Made by a program: the position numbers and the translations under genes. DNA of 64,000 nt. Origin: Candidatus Baldrarchaeota archaeon. GTDB lineage: Archaea; Asgardarchaeota; Baldrarchaeia; Baldrarchaeales; DXJG01. The DNA lies in NCBI GenBank assembly GCA_019056805.1, contig DXJG01000009.1, positions 61,710-125,709 on the forward strand, read 5' to 3'. The notes under the pieces are model-generated. The model searched no databases and was not told where the DNA came from. It worked only from the letters and a program-made list of their open reading frames with translations. Positions 8,923-17,924 of this stretch are shown piece by piece; positions within the stretch are counted from its first letter, which is position 1; the number at the start of each line of letters is the position of its first letter.

Positions 8923-10233
8923 TTATTTTTCTTTTATTTTTGGTTCTTTTACCTTTAGGATTATTATTGCTAGGGATATTAGGTTTAGGATGAGGAGTGT
9001 TATAAATGGTGTTATTTTGTTGAGGTATTGATAGGTGTATCCTCCATAGATGTTTCCTGGTACCATTGCTAGGAAGGATGACATTAGAGATATAGCTGCC
9101 ATGGTTCTTCCTCTAAGTTCGCGCGGTATTAGGTCTGCTTGTAGGGCTGATATTGCTACACCTAGTATTCCTAATGATAGTGCAAATAGGGCGAAGTTCA
9201 TGACGAGTATGTGATATTTTTGGAGTATTATTGTACTTGTTGGTAGAGTTATTGTTATTGTTGTGAACATTGGTGTTAATAGGTAGATTATAGTTGCTGT
9301 GGCGAAGAGTGTATGTGATAGGGCCCAAGATTTTTTTCTTCCAATTTTATCTACGATGAATCCTGCAGGGAATAATGCTAAGGGGTAAGTAAAAATGGAG
9401 GTGAAGTATAAAATTGCCCATTGTTGGTTGGTTATTCCTATTTCATCTGTTGTGTAGAATATCCAGTATTGTGAACATGCTGCGTAGCTAAAGGTAAAAA
9501 TGATATATGCGATGATTAGCCAGACTAAGCTTTTTTTCATGGATTTTATTGCATGTTTATAGGATGTTAAAGTGTCTTTAAGGAATTCTTTTAATCCTTC
9601 TGTTGTTTTCTTGTTTTTGGTTTGTAATGTTTCTTTGAGGAAGAAACTCCTTAGTATAGCTGCTATTATTGCGCATGTGGATGCGATGAGGAATGCTATT
9701 TTTACTCCCTGAATTAGTCCGTGTTGTGTTATTAGAATTCCTGCAACTAGGGCTGAAGGGGCTGCTGCTAGATATGTTATTAGATATGTTAGGGAGTACC
9801 CTTTTCCACGTTTTTCTGGTGGTATGCTGTCAGCTATCATTGCTTGGAGCGCGGGGATATAAATAGATGTTAATGCCAGCGTTGATTCGGCTACTATTAG
9901 CCATTGCCAAGTTGGCGCTGCTGCATACAATAAGTATGAGAGAGCTACAAAAAACGTGAATGTCGCTATTATGTTTTTCCTTCCATAGCGGTCGGCTACA
10001 TATCCTCCTATTATTGCTACTATTGCGTATATTGCTGTGTAAAGTGCTTGAAGTAAACCTGGGACAATTTCCGGGGCCCCAAGTCCCACGACGTATTTCG
10101 GATAATATGTGCCTGTAGTTCCTCTCGCAAACTCTATGAATGCCCATGTAACTATTATTATCAGCAGGTTCCCCCTTAGTAAGGAGAAATATTCGCGAAG
10201 TTCTTTTAGTTTTCCTTCCCCCAAAACGGTCAC
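8923..10233 (-). CDS. Major facilitator superfamily transporter
   Basis: The 436-residue protein has about twelve hydrophobic segments in two halves split by a charged loop near residues 200-235. MFS motif A appears as GGYVADRYGRKN after TM2 and again as GFIVDKIGRKKS in the second half. The substrate cannot be told from sequence. The start is a GTG at 10233. A GGGGGAAGG just inside the frame is a possible binding site for a later start, but no good codon follows it. It is divergent from the next radical SAM gene. Confidence 0.88.
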   Translation of the reverse strand: MTVLGEGKLKELREYFSLLRGNLLIIIVTWAFIEFARGTTGTYYPKYVVGLGAPEIVPGLLQALYTAIYAIVAIIGGYVADRYGRKNIIATFTFFVALSYLLYAAAPTWQWLIVAESTLALTSIYIPALQAMIADSIPPEKRGKGYSLTYLITYLAAAPSALVAGILITQHGLIQGVKIAFLIASTCAIIAAILRSFFLKETLQTKNKKTTEGLKEFLKDTLTSYKHAIKSMKKSLVWLIIAYIIFTFSYAACSQYWIFYTTDEIGITNQQWAILYFTSIFTYPLALFPAGFIVDKIGRKKSWALSHTLFATATIIYLLTPMFTTITITLPTSTIILQKYHILVMNFALFALSLGILGVAISALQADLIPRELRGRTMAAISLMSSFLAMVPGNIYGGYTYQYLNKITPFITLLILNLISLAIIILKVKEPKIKEK

Positions 10234-10358
10234 CGTAAGGAACTATACATGATGTAAGGTATTCGGTTTTGTAAGGGGTTTACATATATTTTGCTGGTGA
10301 GAGACAAATAAATAAATTATTATATTTTTATTTTATTGTTTTTTCGCTTGTATATGGT

Positions 10359-11912
10359 ATGGTGATCTTTTTGTTGGATCGTATCTTGGAGGTTAATGTA
10401 GTTAAAAAAGATTGGAGGAAGGTTGATCTTAGGTTTGCCTTTGTTTATCCAAATGTTTATAGGGTTGGTATGTCTTCTTTCACTACTCAGCTTTTGTATT
10501 TTCTTTTGAATTCTAGAGAGGATGTTGCTTGTGAGCGGTGTTTTTTACCTTATCAGAGGAATGTTTCTCCAATTTCTTTAGAATCTGGACGTGGTTTAAG
10601 AGATTTTGATGTTATTGGTTTTACTTTGCAGTTTGAAACTGACTATGTTAATGTTGTTGATATACTTCGTAGATCTGGTATTCCCTTGTACACTAAAGAC
10701 CGTTCTGAGAGAGATCCTTTGATTATTGCTGGGGGACCGTGTGCTTGGGAGAATCCTGAACCAGTAAGTGATTTTTTTGATCTTTTCATTATTGGGGATG
10801 CTGAAGCTGTGTTAGATAAGTTTATCGATGTTTTTTTGGAGGTTAAGAAGCCTAGGGAAAATTTAGAGGTTTTTGCTGAGATTGAAGGTATATATGTTCC
10901 GTCGTTGGGTAAACATTATGTAAAGCGTGCTTGGATTAGGAAACTTGATGATTGTCCTCATCCAATTGCTGAAGTAATTCCTCAAGTTGATGAAAATAGT
11001 TCTTTTGCTCCAGTTTTTGGCAAGTCTTTTCTTCTTGAAGCTACCCGCGGTTGTAGTCGTGGTTGCAGTTTTTGTCTTATAGGTTTTCAAAATAGACCCA
11101 TGAGAGCTAGAAGCTTTGAATTTTTAAGGAAGTTGATTGATGAGGGACCGAAGTTCTCTGGGGTTAATAAGGTTTCTTTGATAGGTTCTGCTGTTGCTGA
11201 TCATCCTAATTTTGAAGATTTGTGTTGGTATGTTGTTGATAGTGGTTTTGAGCTTTCTGTTCCATCTCTTCGTATTGATGGTTTTTCTGAGTCTATTGCT
11301 GAAACCTTGATTAAGGGTGGGCAGAAAACAGTTACTTTTGCTCCTGAAGCAGGGACTTTTAGACTTAGACAAATCGTAAATAAACCCTTTACTGATGAAC
11401 AGATTTTATCTGCTATTAGTATCGCTAAGGAGTGCGGTATTAAGCACGTGAAATTATATTTTATTGTTGGTTTACCGAATGAGACGGAAGAAGATTTGAA
11501 GAGTATTACAGATTTAATTCGTAAAATTATAGAATTAGGTTATTCTGCTAGGGATCTTCATGTGAGTATTACTCCATTTATTCCAAAGCCACATACACCT
11601 TTTCAATGGGTGGCTCAACTTCCTTTGAAAGAAATTAGAAGGCGTTTAAACTTTTTAGTGAGTGATTTGAGAAAGCTTGGTTTAAATTACATCGATTATC
11701 TTGATCCTAGGTGGGCTAAGATTCAAGCAGCATTATCTCTGGGAGACAGAAGACTTGGAAAACTAATTGAATATGTTGCTGAGCATGGAAATAATTTAGG
11801 TACATGGAGGAGGGCTCAGAAAATATTTAACATTGATTTAACACGATATGTTGATGAAGCTAGAAGTTTAGATAAAGAGTTACCTTGGTCCCATATTGAT
11901 GTAGGTGTATAA
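10359..11912 (+). CDS. B12-binding-type radical SAM protein
   Basis: The 517-residue protein has an N-terminal cobalamin-binding-like Rossmann part (about 1-180, with FVYPNVYRVGMSS and IIAGGPCAWENPEP) followed by a radical SAM domain with CX3CX2C at C232, C236 and C239 (GCSRGCSFCLIG). It belongs with the broad archaeal B12-radical SAM group of unknown substrate. ATG 10359 has no ribosome site; GGTGATC at 10361-10367 could instead serve TTG 10371 or 10374. The coding strand is strongly T/G-rich. Confidence 0.8.
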   Translation: MVIFLLDRILEVNVVKKDWRKVDLRFAFVYPNVYRVGMSSFTTQLLYFLLNSREDVACERCFLPYQRNVSPISLESGRGLRDFDVIGFTLQFETDYVNVVDILRRSGIPLYTKDRSERDPLIIAGGPCAWENPEPVSDFFDLFIIGDAEAVLDKFIDVFLEVKKPRENLEVFAEIEGIYVPSLGKHYVKRAWIRKLDDCPHPIAEVIPQVDENSSFAPVFGKSFLLEATRGCSRGCSFCLIGFQNRPMRARSFEFLRKLIDEGPKFSGVNKVSLIGSAVADHPNFEDLCWYVVDSGFELSVPSLRIDGFSESIAETLIKGGQKTVTFAPEAGTFRLRQIVNKPFTDEQILSAISIAKECGIKHVKLYFIVGLPNETEEDLKSITDLIRKIIELGYSARDLHVSITPFIPKPHTPFQWVAQLPLKEIRRRLNFLVSDLRKLGLNYIDYLDPRWAKIQAALSLGDRRLGKLIEYVAEHGNNLGTWRRAQKIFNIDLTRYVDEARSLDKELPWSHIDVGV

Positions 11913-12063
11913 GTAAAAACTTCCTAATTAGAGCGTATAAAGGAAGTTTGAGGTAAAAGTAAAAAATTATTACAATTTTCTTCTTGTTTCGAGTTATTTA
12001 GTTTTGAGTTCTAGATACTTTTAAATATCGCTTTTTAAACTACCTTCTATATAGGGGTTAAAT

Positions 12064-12579
12064 TTGACTACAACTAAACGAAGAAAAAGAGAAGCAACAA
12101 GAAGGAAAATATCTAAAATGGTAGATGACTTCATAGAGAAACAAATCATAAAAATGCAGAAAGCTATAAGAGGGGAGGAAGAAAATCAAAGTTTAGATGA
12201 AGAGGAAATAGAGGATTTTCAATCTTTGTCGTTCGATAAAGAAGTATTTAAAGAACTTTTTCCTCATTTAGCTGAAGAATTAGAAACTAATACATTTAGT
12301 GTTGAAATTCACGGAGTAAGAGGGAAAGTAACTGATGAAACTGTGGTTGATGAACTAAGACATCCTGATGTAATTAGTTTTATACGACGTGCTGAGACTG
12401 AAGAACAAGCATTAGAAGTTATTGATTACATGGAAAGAAAAGGCGAAATATCAAAGGAATATGCAGATAAGCTTAGAAAGCAGCTTAAGGATAAAGGTCT
12501 TCGGAGTTTTGGACCCAAAAAGGAACCTGGTTATTATTTCAAGCGATATTATAAAAAATCTCGCCAAGAGACGGTGTAA
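12064..12579 (+). CDS. Conserved archaeal protein, DUF2095-like
   Basis: The 171-residue protein is hydrophilic and has a lysine/arginine-rich N-terminus, an acidic stretch near 40-50 and the segment FDKEVFKELFPHLAEEL (58-74) that I associate with the archaeal DUF2095 family. The helical C-terminal half (EEQALEVIDYMERKGEI) ends in an aromatic basic tail. The function is unknown. The start is TTG 12064; no clear Shine-Dalgarno site is present. A TTTTTAAA-type TATA element lies near 12025-12040. The GTPase gene follows after 60 bases. Confidence 0.6.
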   Translation: MTTTKRRKREATRRKISKMVDDFIEKQIIKMQKAIRGEEENQSLDEEEIEDFQSLSFDKEVFKELFPHLAEELETNTFSVEIHGVRGKVTDETVVDELRHPDVISFIRRAETEEQALEVIDYMERKGEISKEYADKLRKQLKDKGLRSFGPKKEPGYYFKRYYKKSRQETV

Positions 12580-12639
12580 ACATTTTTTTCACTAAATTTT
12601 AATATATAGGTTTAATGTTAAGTGTTTCAGGTGTTGAGG

Positions 12640-13854
12640 TTGCTTATAGGTCTTTTAGGTAAGCCTTCATCAGGTAAAACTACGTTTTTAAATGCAGCTT
12701 GTTTAACTTCATATAAAACTGCTGATTATCCCTTTACAACAATTGAAGCACAACCAGGTACTGCTTATGTTAGAGTTAAATGTGTTTGTAAGGAACTTAG
12801 TGTTACAGATAATCCTCGTAACAGTTTTTGTATAGACGGCATTAGATATGTTCCAATAAACATGTTAGATGTTGCAGGTCTTGTTCCAGATGCTTGGCGA
12901 GGCAGAGGCCTCGGAAATAAATTTCTAGACGATTTACGTAGAGCAGATGCTCTCATACATGTTGTCGATGCCAGTGGAACTATAGATGCGGAAGGACGTC
13001 AAGTGGAACCCGGAAGCTGGGACCCTCTCGAAGACGTGAGGTTTCTTGAAAGAGAAGTTGCAATGTGGCTTACTCAAATAATTATGAGGGACTGGCGGAG
13101 ATTAACCGGTCGCGTAAGAGCCGAGAAAATCTCTTTTGCTGAATTAATGAGTGAAAGACTTTCAGGACTCAAAATAACTAAAGAACACGTATTACAAGCC
13201 CTTAAAAACACGGATCTGGAAACTAAAACTCCAGATAGATGGAGCGAAGATGAAATCTATAATTTCGCTTTAGAACTCAGAAGAGTCTCAAAACCCATGA
13301 TTATTGCAGCAAATAAAGTTGATTTGCCTACTGCTCAGAAAAATGTTGAAAGACTTCAACGAGAACTAAAGGATGAATATATAGTTATTCCATGTTGTGC
13401 AGCAGGTGAATATGCACTTCGCCAACTTGCTGAAAGAGGAATAATAAAATATAGACCCGGAGACCCGGATTTTGAAATTTTAAAACCTGAGAAGTTAACA
13501 AACAAAGCAAAAGAAAAACTCGAAAAATTAAGAGAAGAGGTTCTACACAAGTATGGGTCGACTGGTGTTCAGCAAGTGCTTGATGAAGCTGTTTTCGGGC
13601 TTTTAAAAATGATACCAGTTTTTCCTGTAGAAGATGCCACAAAATACACGGATCATGAAGGAAACGTTCTGCCAGATGTTTTTCTTTTACCCGAAGGATC
13701 TACGCCTCGAGACCTTGCCTATAAAATACATACAGAACTTGGGGAAACCTTTATTTACGCAGTAGATGCAAGAACTGGAATAAGATTAGGAGAAGACTAT
13801 AAACTTAAAAATAGAGACATAATAAAGATTGTTGCAGCAGCTAGGCGGCGATAA
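12640..13854 (+). CDS. YchF/OBG-type GTP/ATP-binding protein with TGS domain
   Basis: This TRAFAC-class P-loop protein of the archaeal YchF/OBG group probably acts with ribosomes. The P-loop is GKPSSGKTT near the N-terminus, G3 is DVAGLVPDA, and the base-recognition motif is NKVD, preceded by the IIAAN strand. A long helical insertion separates G3 and G4, and the last 80 residues form a TGS domain (VFPVEDATKYTD to the end). AGGTG at 12629-12633 points to TTG 12640 as start, giving the typical MLIGLLGKP, rather than GTG 12622. Confidence 0.88.
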   Translation: MLIGLLGKPSSGKTTFLNAACLTSYKTADYPFTTIEAQPGTAYVRVKCVCKELSVTDNPRNSFCIDGIRYVPINMLDVAGLVPDAWRGRGLGNKFLDDLRRADALIHVVDASGTIDAEGRQVEPGSWDPLEDVRFLEREVAMWLTQIIMRDWRRLTGRVRAEKISFAELMSERLSGLKITKEHVLQALKNTDLETKTPDRWSEDEIYNFALELRRVSKPMIIAANKVDLPTAQKNVERLQRELKDEYIVIPCCAAGEYALRQLAERGIIKYRPGDPDFEILKPEKLTNKAKEKLEKLREEVLHKYGSTGVQQVLDEAVFGLLKMIPVFPVEDATKYTDHEGNVLPDVFLLPEGSTPRDLAYKIHTELGETFIYAVDARTGIRLGEDYKLKNRDIIKIVAAARRR

Positions 13855-13925
13855 ACTATTCATGCGTGAAGTTTTTAAGATCAACACAGTTTCCTTACTT
13901 GTCCTTGCTTAAATGGGGTGATTGA

Positions 13926-14885
13926 ATGAAAAAAGTCTTGGTGGCCGATCCAATTCATCCAGATGGCATAAAAATGCTTAGAGATGCAGGCTTCGAAATT
14001 GTGGAAGAACCTGATATAAGTTATGAAGAGTTAAAAGAAAAAATAAAGGAATTTAACGTTTTAATTGTGAGAAGTAGAACTAAAGTTACTCGAGAAATTA
14101 TCGAAGTAGCTGAAAAATTATCTATAATTGCAAGGGCTGGTGTAGGTTTAGATAACATTGATGTTAAAGCAGCACAAGAGAAGAACATTACTGTAGTAAA
14201 TGCACCAGAAGCTCCAACACATTCTGTAGCCGAACTTGTAATAGGACTTATGATAGCAGCTTCAAGGGGAATTTCAAGAGGTGATGCAGCGTTAAAAGAA
14301 GGAAAGTGGATAAAAAAGGAACTTTTAGGCAAGGAATTAAACGGTAAAATTCTTGGAATAATCGGTTTTGGTAGAATAGGGCAAGAAATAGCCAAACTTG
14401 CACTTGCATTTAACATGAAGGTTCTAGCATATGATGTGATTGAAAAATTAGCTAAAAAGGCAGAAGAATTGGGAGTAGAGTTTGTAGGCACAACGAGAGA
14501 AGCCTTAAATAAACTTCTTAAAGAATCAGACGTTATAACTTTACATGTTCCTCTTTTACCAGCAACTCGTCATATGATCGGTAAGGAAGAATTATCTATG
14601 ATGAAAAAGAATGCATTACTCATAAATACATCAAGAGGCGGAATAATAGATGAAGAAGCGCTTTACGAAGCATTAAGACAAGGAAAAATTGCAGCTGCAG
14701 CTCTAGACGTATTTGAAAATGAACCACCAAATGGAATATCCCTAAAACTTGCACAACTACCAAATGTAGTCGCAACTCCTCACATCGGAGCATCAACCGA
14801 AGAAGCTCAAAGAAGGGCTGCAACGATAATAGCACAAAAAATAATTAACCACTTTTCATCTAAAGAAGAACAATATTCAAATTAA
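13926..14885 (+). CDS. serA: D-3-phosphoglycerate dehydrogenase, short form
   Basis: The 319-residue protein is an NAD-dependent D-2-hydroxyacid dehydrogenase that would oxidise 3-phosphoglycerate in serine synthesis. The NAD-binding motif GFGRIGQEIA lies near residue 145. The catalytic Arg is in NTSRGGI, the Glu is in VFENEPP and the His is in TPHIGAST. It lacks the C-terminal ASB/ACT regulatory domains of long SerA enzymes, so serine feedback through ACT is not expected. Other hydroxyacid substrates remain possible. GGGGTGATTGA precedes the ATG. Confidence 0.85.
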   Translation: MKKVLVADPIHPDGIKMLRDAGFEIVEEPDISYEELKEKIKEFNVLIVRSRTKVTREIIEVAEKLSIIARAGVGLDNIDVKAAQEKNITVVNAPEAPTHSVAELVIGLMIAASRGISRGDAALKEGKWIKKELLGKELNGKILGIIGFGRIGQEIAKLALAFNMKVLAYDVIEKLAKKAEELGVEFVGTTREALNKLLKESDVITLHVPLLPATRHMIGKEELSMMKKNALLINTSRGGIIDEEALYEALRQGKIAAAALDVFENEPPNGISLKLAQLPNVVATPHIGASTEEAQRRAATIIAQKIINHFSSKEEQYSN

Positions 14886-14950
14886 GAAGACTTAAAAGAT
14901 AATTTATGTAGTAAACTTTAAGTTTAATAGTGTTTGTGCAACTTATCGAA

Positions 14951-15059
14951 ACCTTTAATTAAGATTTTGTATTTGCTAGTGCGACGGTGGCGGGAGTTTC
15001 CCACAGGGATGTACCCGTAGTTAAATGGGTGAACCGTAATCAACGACGGAGGTAAAAAA
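14951..15059 (+). promoter_or_regulatory. TATA-like element and structured leader of the L15e gene
   Basis: A TTTAATTAA element (about 14955-14963) would start transcription near 14980. The next 70 bases are a G/C-rich island able to fold as a three-way junction: ACGGT (14984-14988) pairs with ACCGT (15033-15037), enclosing a GTGG/CCAC hairpin (14987-15004) and an ACCC/GGGT hairpin (15013-15030). The same ACCGT can pair instead with ACGG (15046-15049), which abuts the GGAGGT ribosome site (15048-15053). The hexamer CGACGG occurs in both competing positions. This suggests translational control; the ligand is unknown. Confidence 0.5.
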
Positions 15060-15650
15060 TTGGCGAAAGGAATGTATCATTACATTAGAGAGGCATGGAA
15101 AAAACCTGACGAATCATATGTAGATGAACTTCTACGTGAAAGACTTCAAAAATGGAGAAGAGAACCAACAGTAGTTAGAATAGAGAAACCTACACGCATA
15201 GATAGAGCTAGAGCTCTAGGGTATAAAGCTAAGCAAGGTTTCGTTGTAGTTAGAGTTAAAGTTAGGCGAGGTTCCCTACGAAAATCTAGACCTAGAATGG
15301 GTAGAAAACCTAAGAAAATGGGTACAGTAAAGATTACACCAGGGAAAAACTTACAGTGGATCGCTGAAGAACGTGCAGCCAGAAAATTTCCAAACCTAGA
15401 AGTTCTAAACAGCTACTGGGTAGGAGAAGACGGGAAACATAAATGGTTCGAAGTTATAATGGTTGACCCCCATCACCCAGCCGTTAAAAACGACCCAGAT
15501 GTCAATTGGATCTGTAACAGAGAACAAAGAGGAAGAGTTTTTAGAGGACTAACAGGGGCAGGCAAAAAAGCAAGAGGACTTAGAGGAAAAGGCAAAGGAA
15601 GAGAAAAAGTTAGGCCAAGTCTTAGGGCTAATGAAAGAAGAGGAAAGTAA
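15060..15650 (+). CDS. rpl15e: Large ribosomal subunit protein L15e
   Basis: The 196-residue basic protein matches archaeal and eukaryotic L15e along its length, from [12 protein letters not shown] at the start to the lysine/arginine/glycine-rich tail. It binds 23S rRNA in the large subunit. The start is TTG 15060, chosen because GGAGGT ends seven bases upstream. It has its own promoter and structured leader and precedes the exosome superoperon, with which it is often linked in archaea. Confidence 0.96.
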   Translation: MAKGMYHYIREAWKKPDESYVDELLRERLQKWRREPTVVRIEKPTRIDRARALGYKAKQGFVVVRVKVRRGSLRKSRPRMGRKPKKMGTVKITPGKNLQWIAEERAARKFPNLEVLNSYWVGEDGKHKWFEVIMVDPHHPAVKNDPDVNWICNREQRGRVFRGLTGAGKKARGLRGKGKGREKVRPSLRANERRGK

Positions 15651-15756
15651 TCTTAAAAGCCTTTAAGCTTCAGTCAATACAACTACTTTTATATCTTACG
15701 CGTAAAGTTACTTTAGGAAAGAGAAAAGTAGCAATTAATATACTCGATTTTATTAG

Positions 15757-16221
15757 GTGATTTCGATGAGCGCCATTAGAATTGTGTCTGTAGAAATTGA
15801 AACCTTTGCTCATGCAACTGAGGATCCCGAAAAAGTTCTTAAAAGCCTTAAATTTATTTTACCAGAAGAAATTCATGACGAAGTTAATATAAAACGGGGA
15901 GAACTTAAAGGTCATTATAAAAATCCAATAATATTTTTTCGAACATCCATAAGGAAAAAACGTTTAGTTGAGAAAGTAATTTTGCATCTAATAAATCTTT
16001 TATCCGAAAAAGAGAAAAAACGAATAAAATCGTCTTTTGAAAAGAGATTAGATCCTTCGGGAAACTTATATTTACGCTTCGATAAACAGAAGGCTTACTT
16101 AGGTGAAGCAGCTTTGACAGAAGGTGGAGATGCAATACGTGTTAAAATAGCTTTCAGTTCCCACCCTTTGGAGTTAAATAAAATTTTAGATTTCTGCGAA
16201 AAGATCAAACTGGTGGCATGA
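15757..16221 (+). CDS. COG1325-type RNA-binding protein linked to the exosome
   Basis: The 154-residue protein belongs to the archaeal family long annotated as an exosome-associated RNA-binding protein with a dsRBD-like or ribosomal L5-like fold. Visible features are the N-terminal strand IRIVSVEIETFAHATED and the central GHYKNPIIFFRT segment. Direct exosome membership is not proven for the family. GTGATTTCG precedes the ATG and a CTTTTATATC promoter element lies near 15685-15695. Its stop overlaps the next gene by 4 bases. Confidence 0.8.
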   Translation: MISMSAIRIVSVEIETFAHATEDPEKVLKSLKFILPEEIHDEVNIKRGELKGHYKNPIIFFRTSIRKKRLVEKVILHLINLLSEKEKKRIKSSFEKRLDPSGNLYLRFDKQKAYLGEAALTEGGDAIRVKIAFSSHPLELNKILDFCEKIKLVA

Positions 16222-16982
16222 TAGTGAAAAAATACGTAGACATGTATGTAAACCAAACGGTTTTTCAACCCAAAGAACAAATAGACAAAATTTTAGAAAT
16301 TATATCAGAACTAGGATTCTCAGTTATTTGCGTCTCTCTCGACGTTAAAGATAGACGCTACATTTTTGAAGAAATAAAGAAAAAGGCAGAAAATTTCAAC
16401 TTAGAATTGTATCGAAGAATAGATCTTTCACCTAAAAACGTTGAAGATTTGAAGAACAAATTACGTCAATTTCGTAGAAAATGCGAAATTTTATCAGTTA
16501 AGTGTGTAGAAAAAAAGATATGTACATGGGCAGCTCGAGACCGAAGAGTTGACATATTAAACTTTCCATCTTTTGAATATTTGAAAAATTTTACCGAATC
16601 AACAGCAAATTTAGCTGTTGAAGGAGAAACAGCTATTGAAATATGGTTTAAACAATTTCTAGGTGTAAGAGGAATAAAGAGAGCTAGGCTTATTGCTGAG
16701 ACAAGAAGAGTTGCAAAAATAGCTTTGGAAAAGGGAGTTAAGATAGTAATAGATAGTGGTGCAGGAAATATATTTGAAATGCGTGCTCCTCGAGAACTAG
16801 GTGCGTTGGGATATCTACTAGATATTCCTGAGAAGCACATGGAGCTAGCGATTTCAGAAACCCCTCTTAACATTATTAAGACAAATTTATGTAAATTGTC
16901 TCCGAATTTTGTTCTTCCAGGTGTTGAGATAGTTGATATGGAGGAAGAAAATTGGTTAAAAAAGAAAGAAACAGATACATAG
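16218..16982 (+). CDS. rnp3: Ribonuclease P protein component 3 (Rpp30)
   Basis: The 254-residue protein is the TIM-barrel-like p30 subunit of archaeal RNase P, which trims 5' leaders of tRNA precursors. Recognisable parts are the N-terminal YVDMYVNQT strand, the LLxxxxxxxG-type helical regions, and the late IDSGAGNIFEMRAPRELGAL segment with basic neighbours. The start (ATG 16218) overlaps the previous stop. Its 3' end overlaps the Pop5 gene by 31 bases; the Rpp30 and Pop5 proteins act in the same holoenzyme. Confidence 0.92.
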   Translation: MIVKKYVDMYVNQTVFQPKEQIDKILEIISELGFSVICVSLDVKDRRYIFEEIKKKAENFNLELYRRIDLSPKNVEDLKNKLRQFRRKCEILSVKCVEKKICTWAARDRRVDILNFPSFEYLKNFTESTANLAVEGETAIEIWFKQFLGVRGIKRARLIAETRRVAKIALEKGVKIVIDSGAGNIFEMRAPRELGALGYLLDIPEKHMELAISETPLNIIKTNLCKLSPNFVLPGVEIVDMEEENWLKKKETDT

Positions 16983-17269
16983 TCTTTAAACTGTATTCTA
17001 GTAATGATATCTCTAAAGAGAATTTAATTAAAGACATGTGGAGGAACTTGCTAACAATTTACGGCGAATATGGGGCAAGTAAAACAAATTTTTGGTTAAT
17101 TGAATATGATGAGGAGACAAAAAAAGGCATAGTAAGATGCACGCATACAACAGTTAATATGATGCGCACGGTTTTAGCTCTTACAACTAAGATAGCAGAA
17201 GCTCCAGTCATCGTAAAAATTTTAGGAGTCTCTGGTACAATAAAAACCGCAAAAGAAAAATTTTATTAA
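16952..17269 (+). CDS. rnp2: Ribonuclease P protein component 2 (Pop5)
   Basis: This 105-residue Pop5-type subunit forms the catalytic-RNA-activating pair with Rpp30 in archaeal RNase P. The family pattern is visible in RYIVFKLYS, the DMWRNLLTIYGEYGASKTNFWLIEYD-like central region and the IVRCTHTTVNMMRTVLALTT helix. The TTG start at 16952 follows GGAGGA and lies inside the end of rnp3, so translation is coupled. In many archaea the proteasome alpha gene follows directly; here 1.7 kb of other genes intervene. Confidence 0.9.
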   Translation: MVKKERNRYIVFKLYSSNDISKENLIKDMWRNLLTIYGEYGASKTNFWLIEYDEETKKGIVRCTHTTVNMMRTVLALTTKIAEAPVIVKILGVSGTIKTAKEKFY

Positions 17270-17400
17270 ATTTCAATAATGAACCATTATAGCTTAATGG
17301 TTAAAGAGAAATTAAAAACAGCTCAGAATTTACTTAATTTTGAAATAAAGAATTATTAGTCATACCAAAAACCTTAAAGCCACATAAAATATCTAAGTTT

Positions 17401-17465
17401 TGGAGATGATGACGCCGTCCCAGACAGAGTTGCTGCAATGATGAGCTCGCGACGATCGTGATCCA
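17401..17465 (+). ncRNA. Candidate C/D-box guide RNA
   Basis: Box C ATGATGA (17406-17412), a 12-nt guide, a weak D' box CAGA (17425-17428), a 9-nt spacer, box C' ATGATGA (17438-17444), a 13-nt guide and a weak terminal D box GTGA (17458-17461) have the spacing of an archaeal methylation-guide sRNA. Terminal TGGA (17401-17404) and TCCA (17462-17465) can pair. Both C boxes are perfect but both D boxes are non-consensus. The rRNA or tRNA targets were not identified. Confidence 0.55.
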
Positions 17466-17496
17466 CTATATTCTAATTCAAATTCAGAGCAATAAC

Positions 17497-17919
17497 TCAT
17501 TCTTCTACGATTTCTACAGGTTGTATTTTTCCCTCAAACAGCTGCCAAGCTGAAACTTCATAATGTTCTTTATTTCTTATTCCAATTATTAGCCATACGA
17601 TTGGATTTAATTTCATATATTCAATATCTATCGCTGATGGTTGGGAAGACGATGGATGTGAATGAAATATTCCGATAATCTCTTCTCCTCTTTTTTCTGC
17701 TTCCATATAAGTTTCATAAAGAGTTAGAGGATCTATTGTAAAAAGAATAGGAGATTCGGATACATTGGGTGTAAACTTTATTTTTTTAACTATTGCTGTC
17801 TTATTTTCAATTTTTCCGATTAATAATCCACAAATTTCTATACCTAAGTTTTTTATAGATTCTTCAATTATCTTTCTCAAATCTTTCTTAGAAATCTTTA
17901 TTTTCTCGATTATTTGCAT
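17497..17919 (-). CDS. JAB1/MPN+ (JAMM) metalloprotease
   Basis: The 140-residue protein consists of one JAMM domain, the zinc peptidase fold of Rpn11-type deubiquitinases and prokaryotic JAMM isopeptidases. The catalytic set is present: E28 in IEICGLLIG, then H86-x-H88-P, S95 and D98 (HSHPSSSQPSAID). The H88-D98 spacing is one residue shorter than in Rpn11. It lies 5 bases downstream of an Lrp-type gene, so the two are co-transcribed, and about 1.1 kb from the proteasome alpha gene. A ubiquitin-like or sulfur-carrier substrate is plausible but unproven. Confidence 0.85.
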   Translation of the reverse strand: MQIIEKIKISKKDLRKIIEESIKNLGIEICGLLIGKIENKTAIVKKIKFTPNVSESPILFTIDPLTLYETYMEAEKRGEEIIGIFHSHPSSSQPSAIDIEYMKLNPIVWLIIGIRNKEHYEVSAWQLFEGKIQPVEIVEE

Positions 17920-17924
17920 AATTT

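Noticed and set aside
8764..8958. 64-codon plus-strand frame
   Set aside because: It is antisense to tRNA-Phe and its intron and has no ribosome site.
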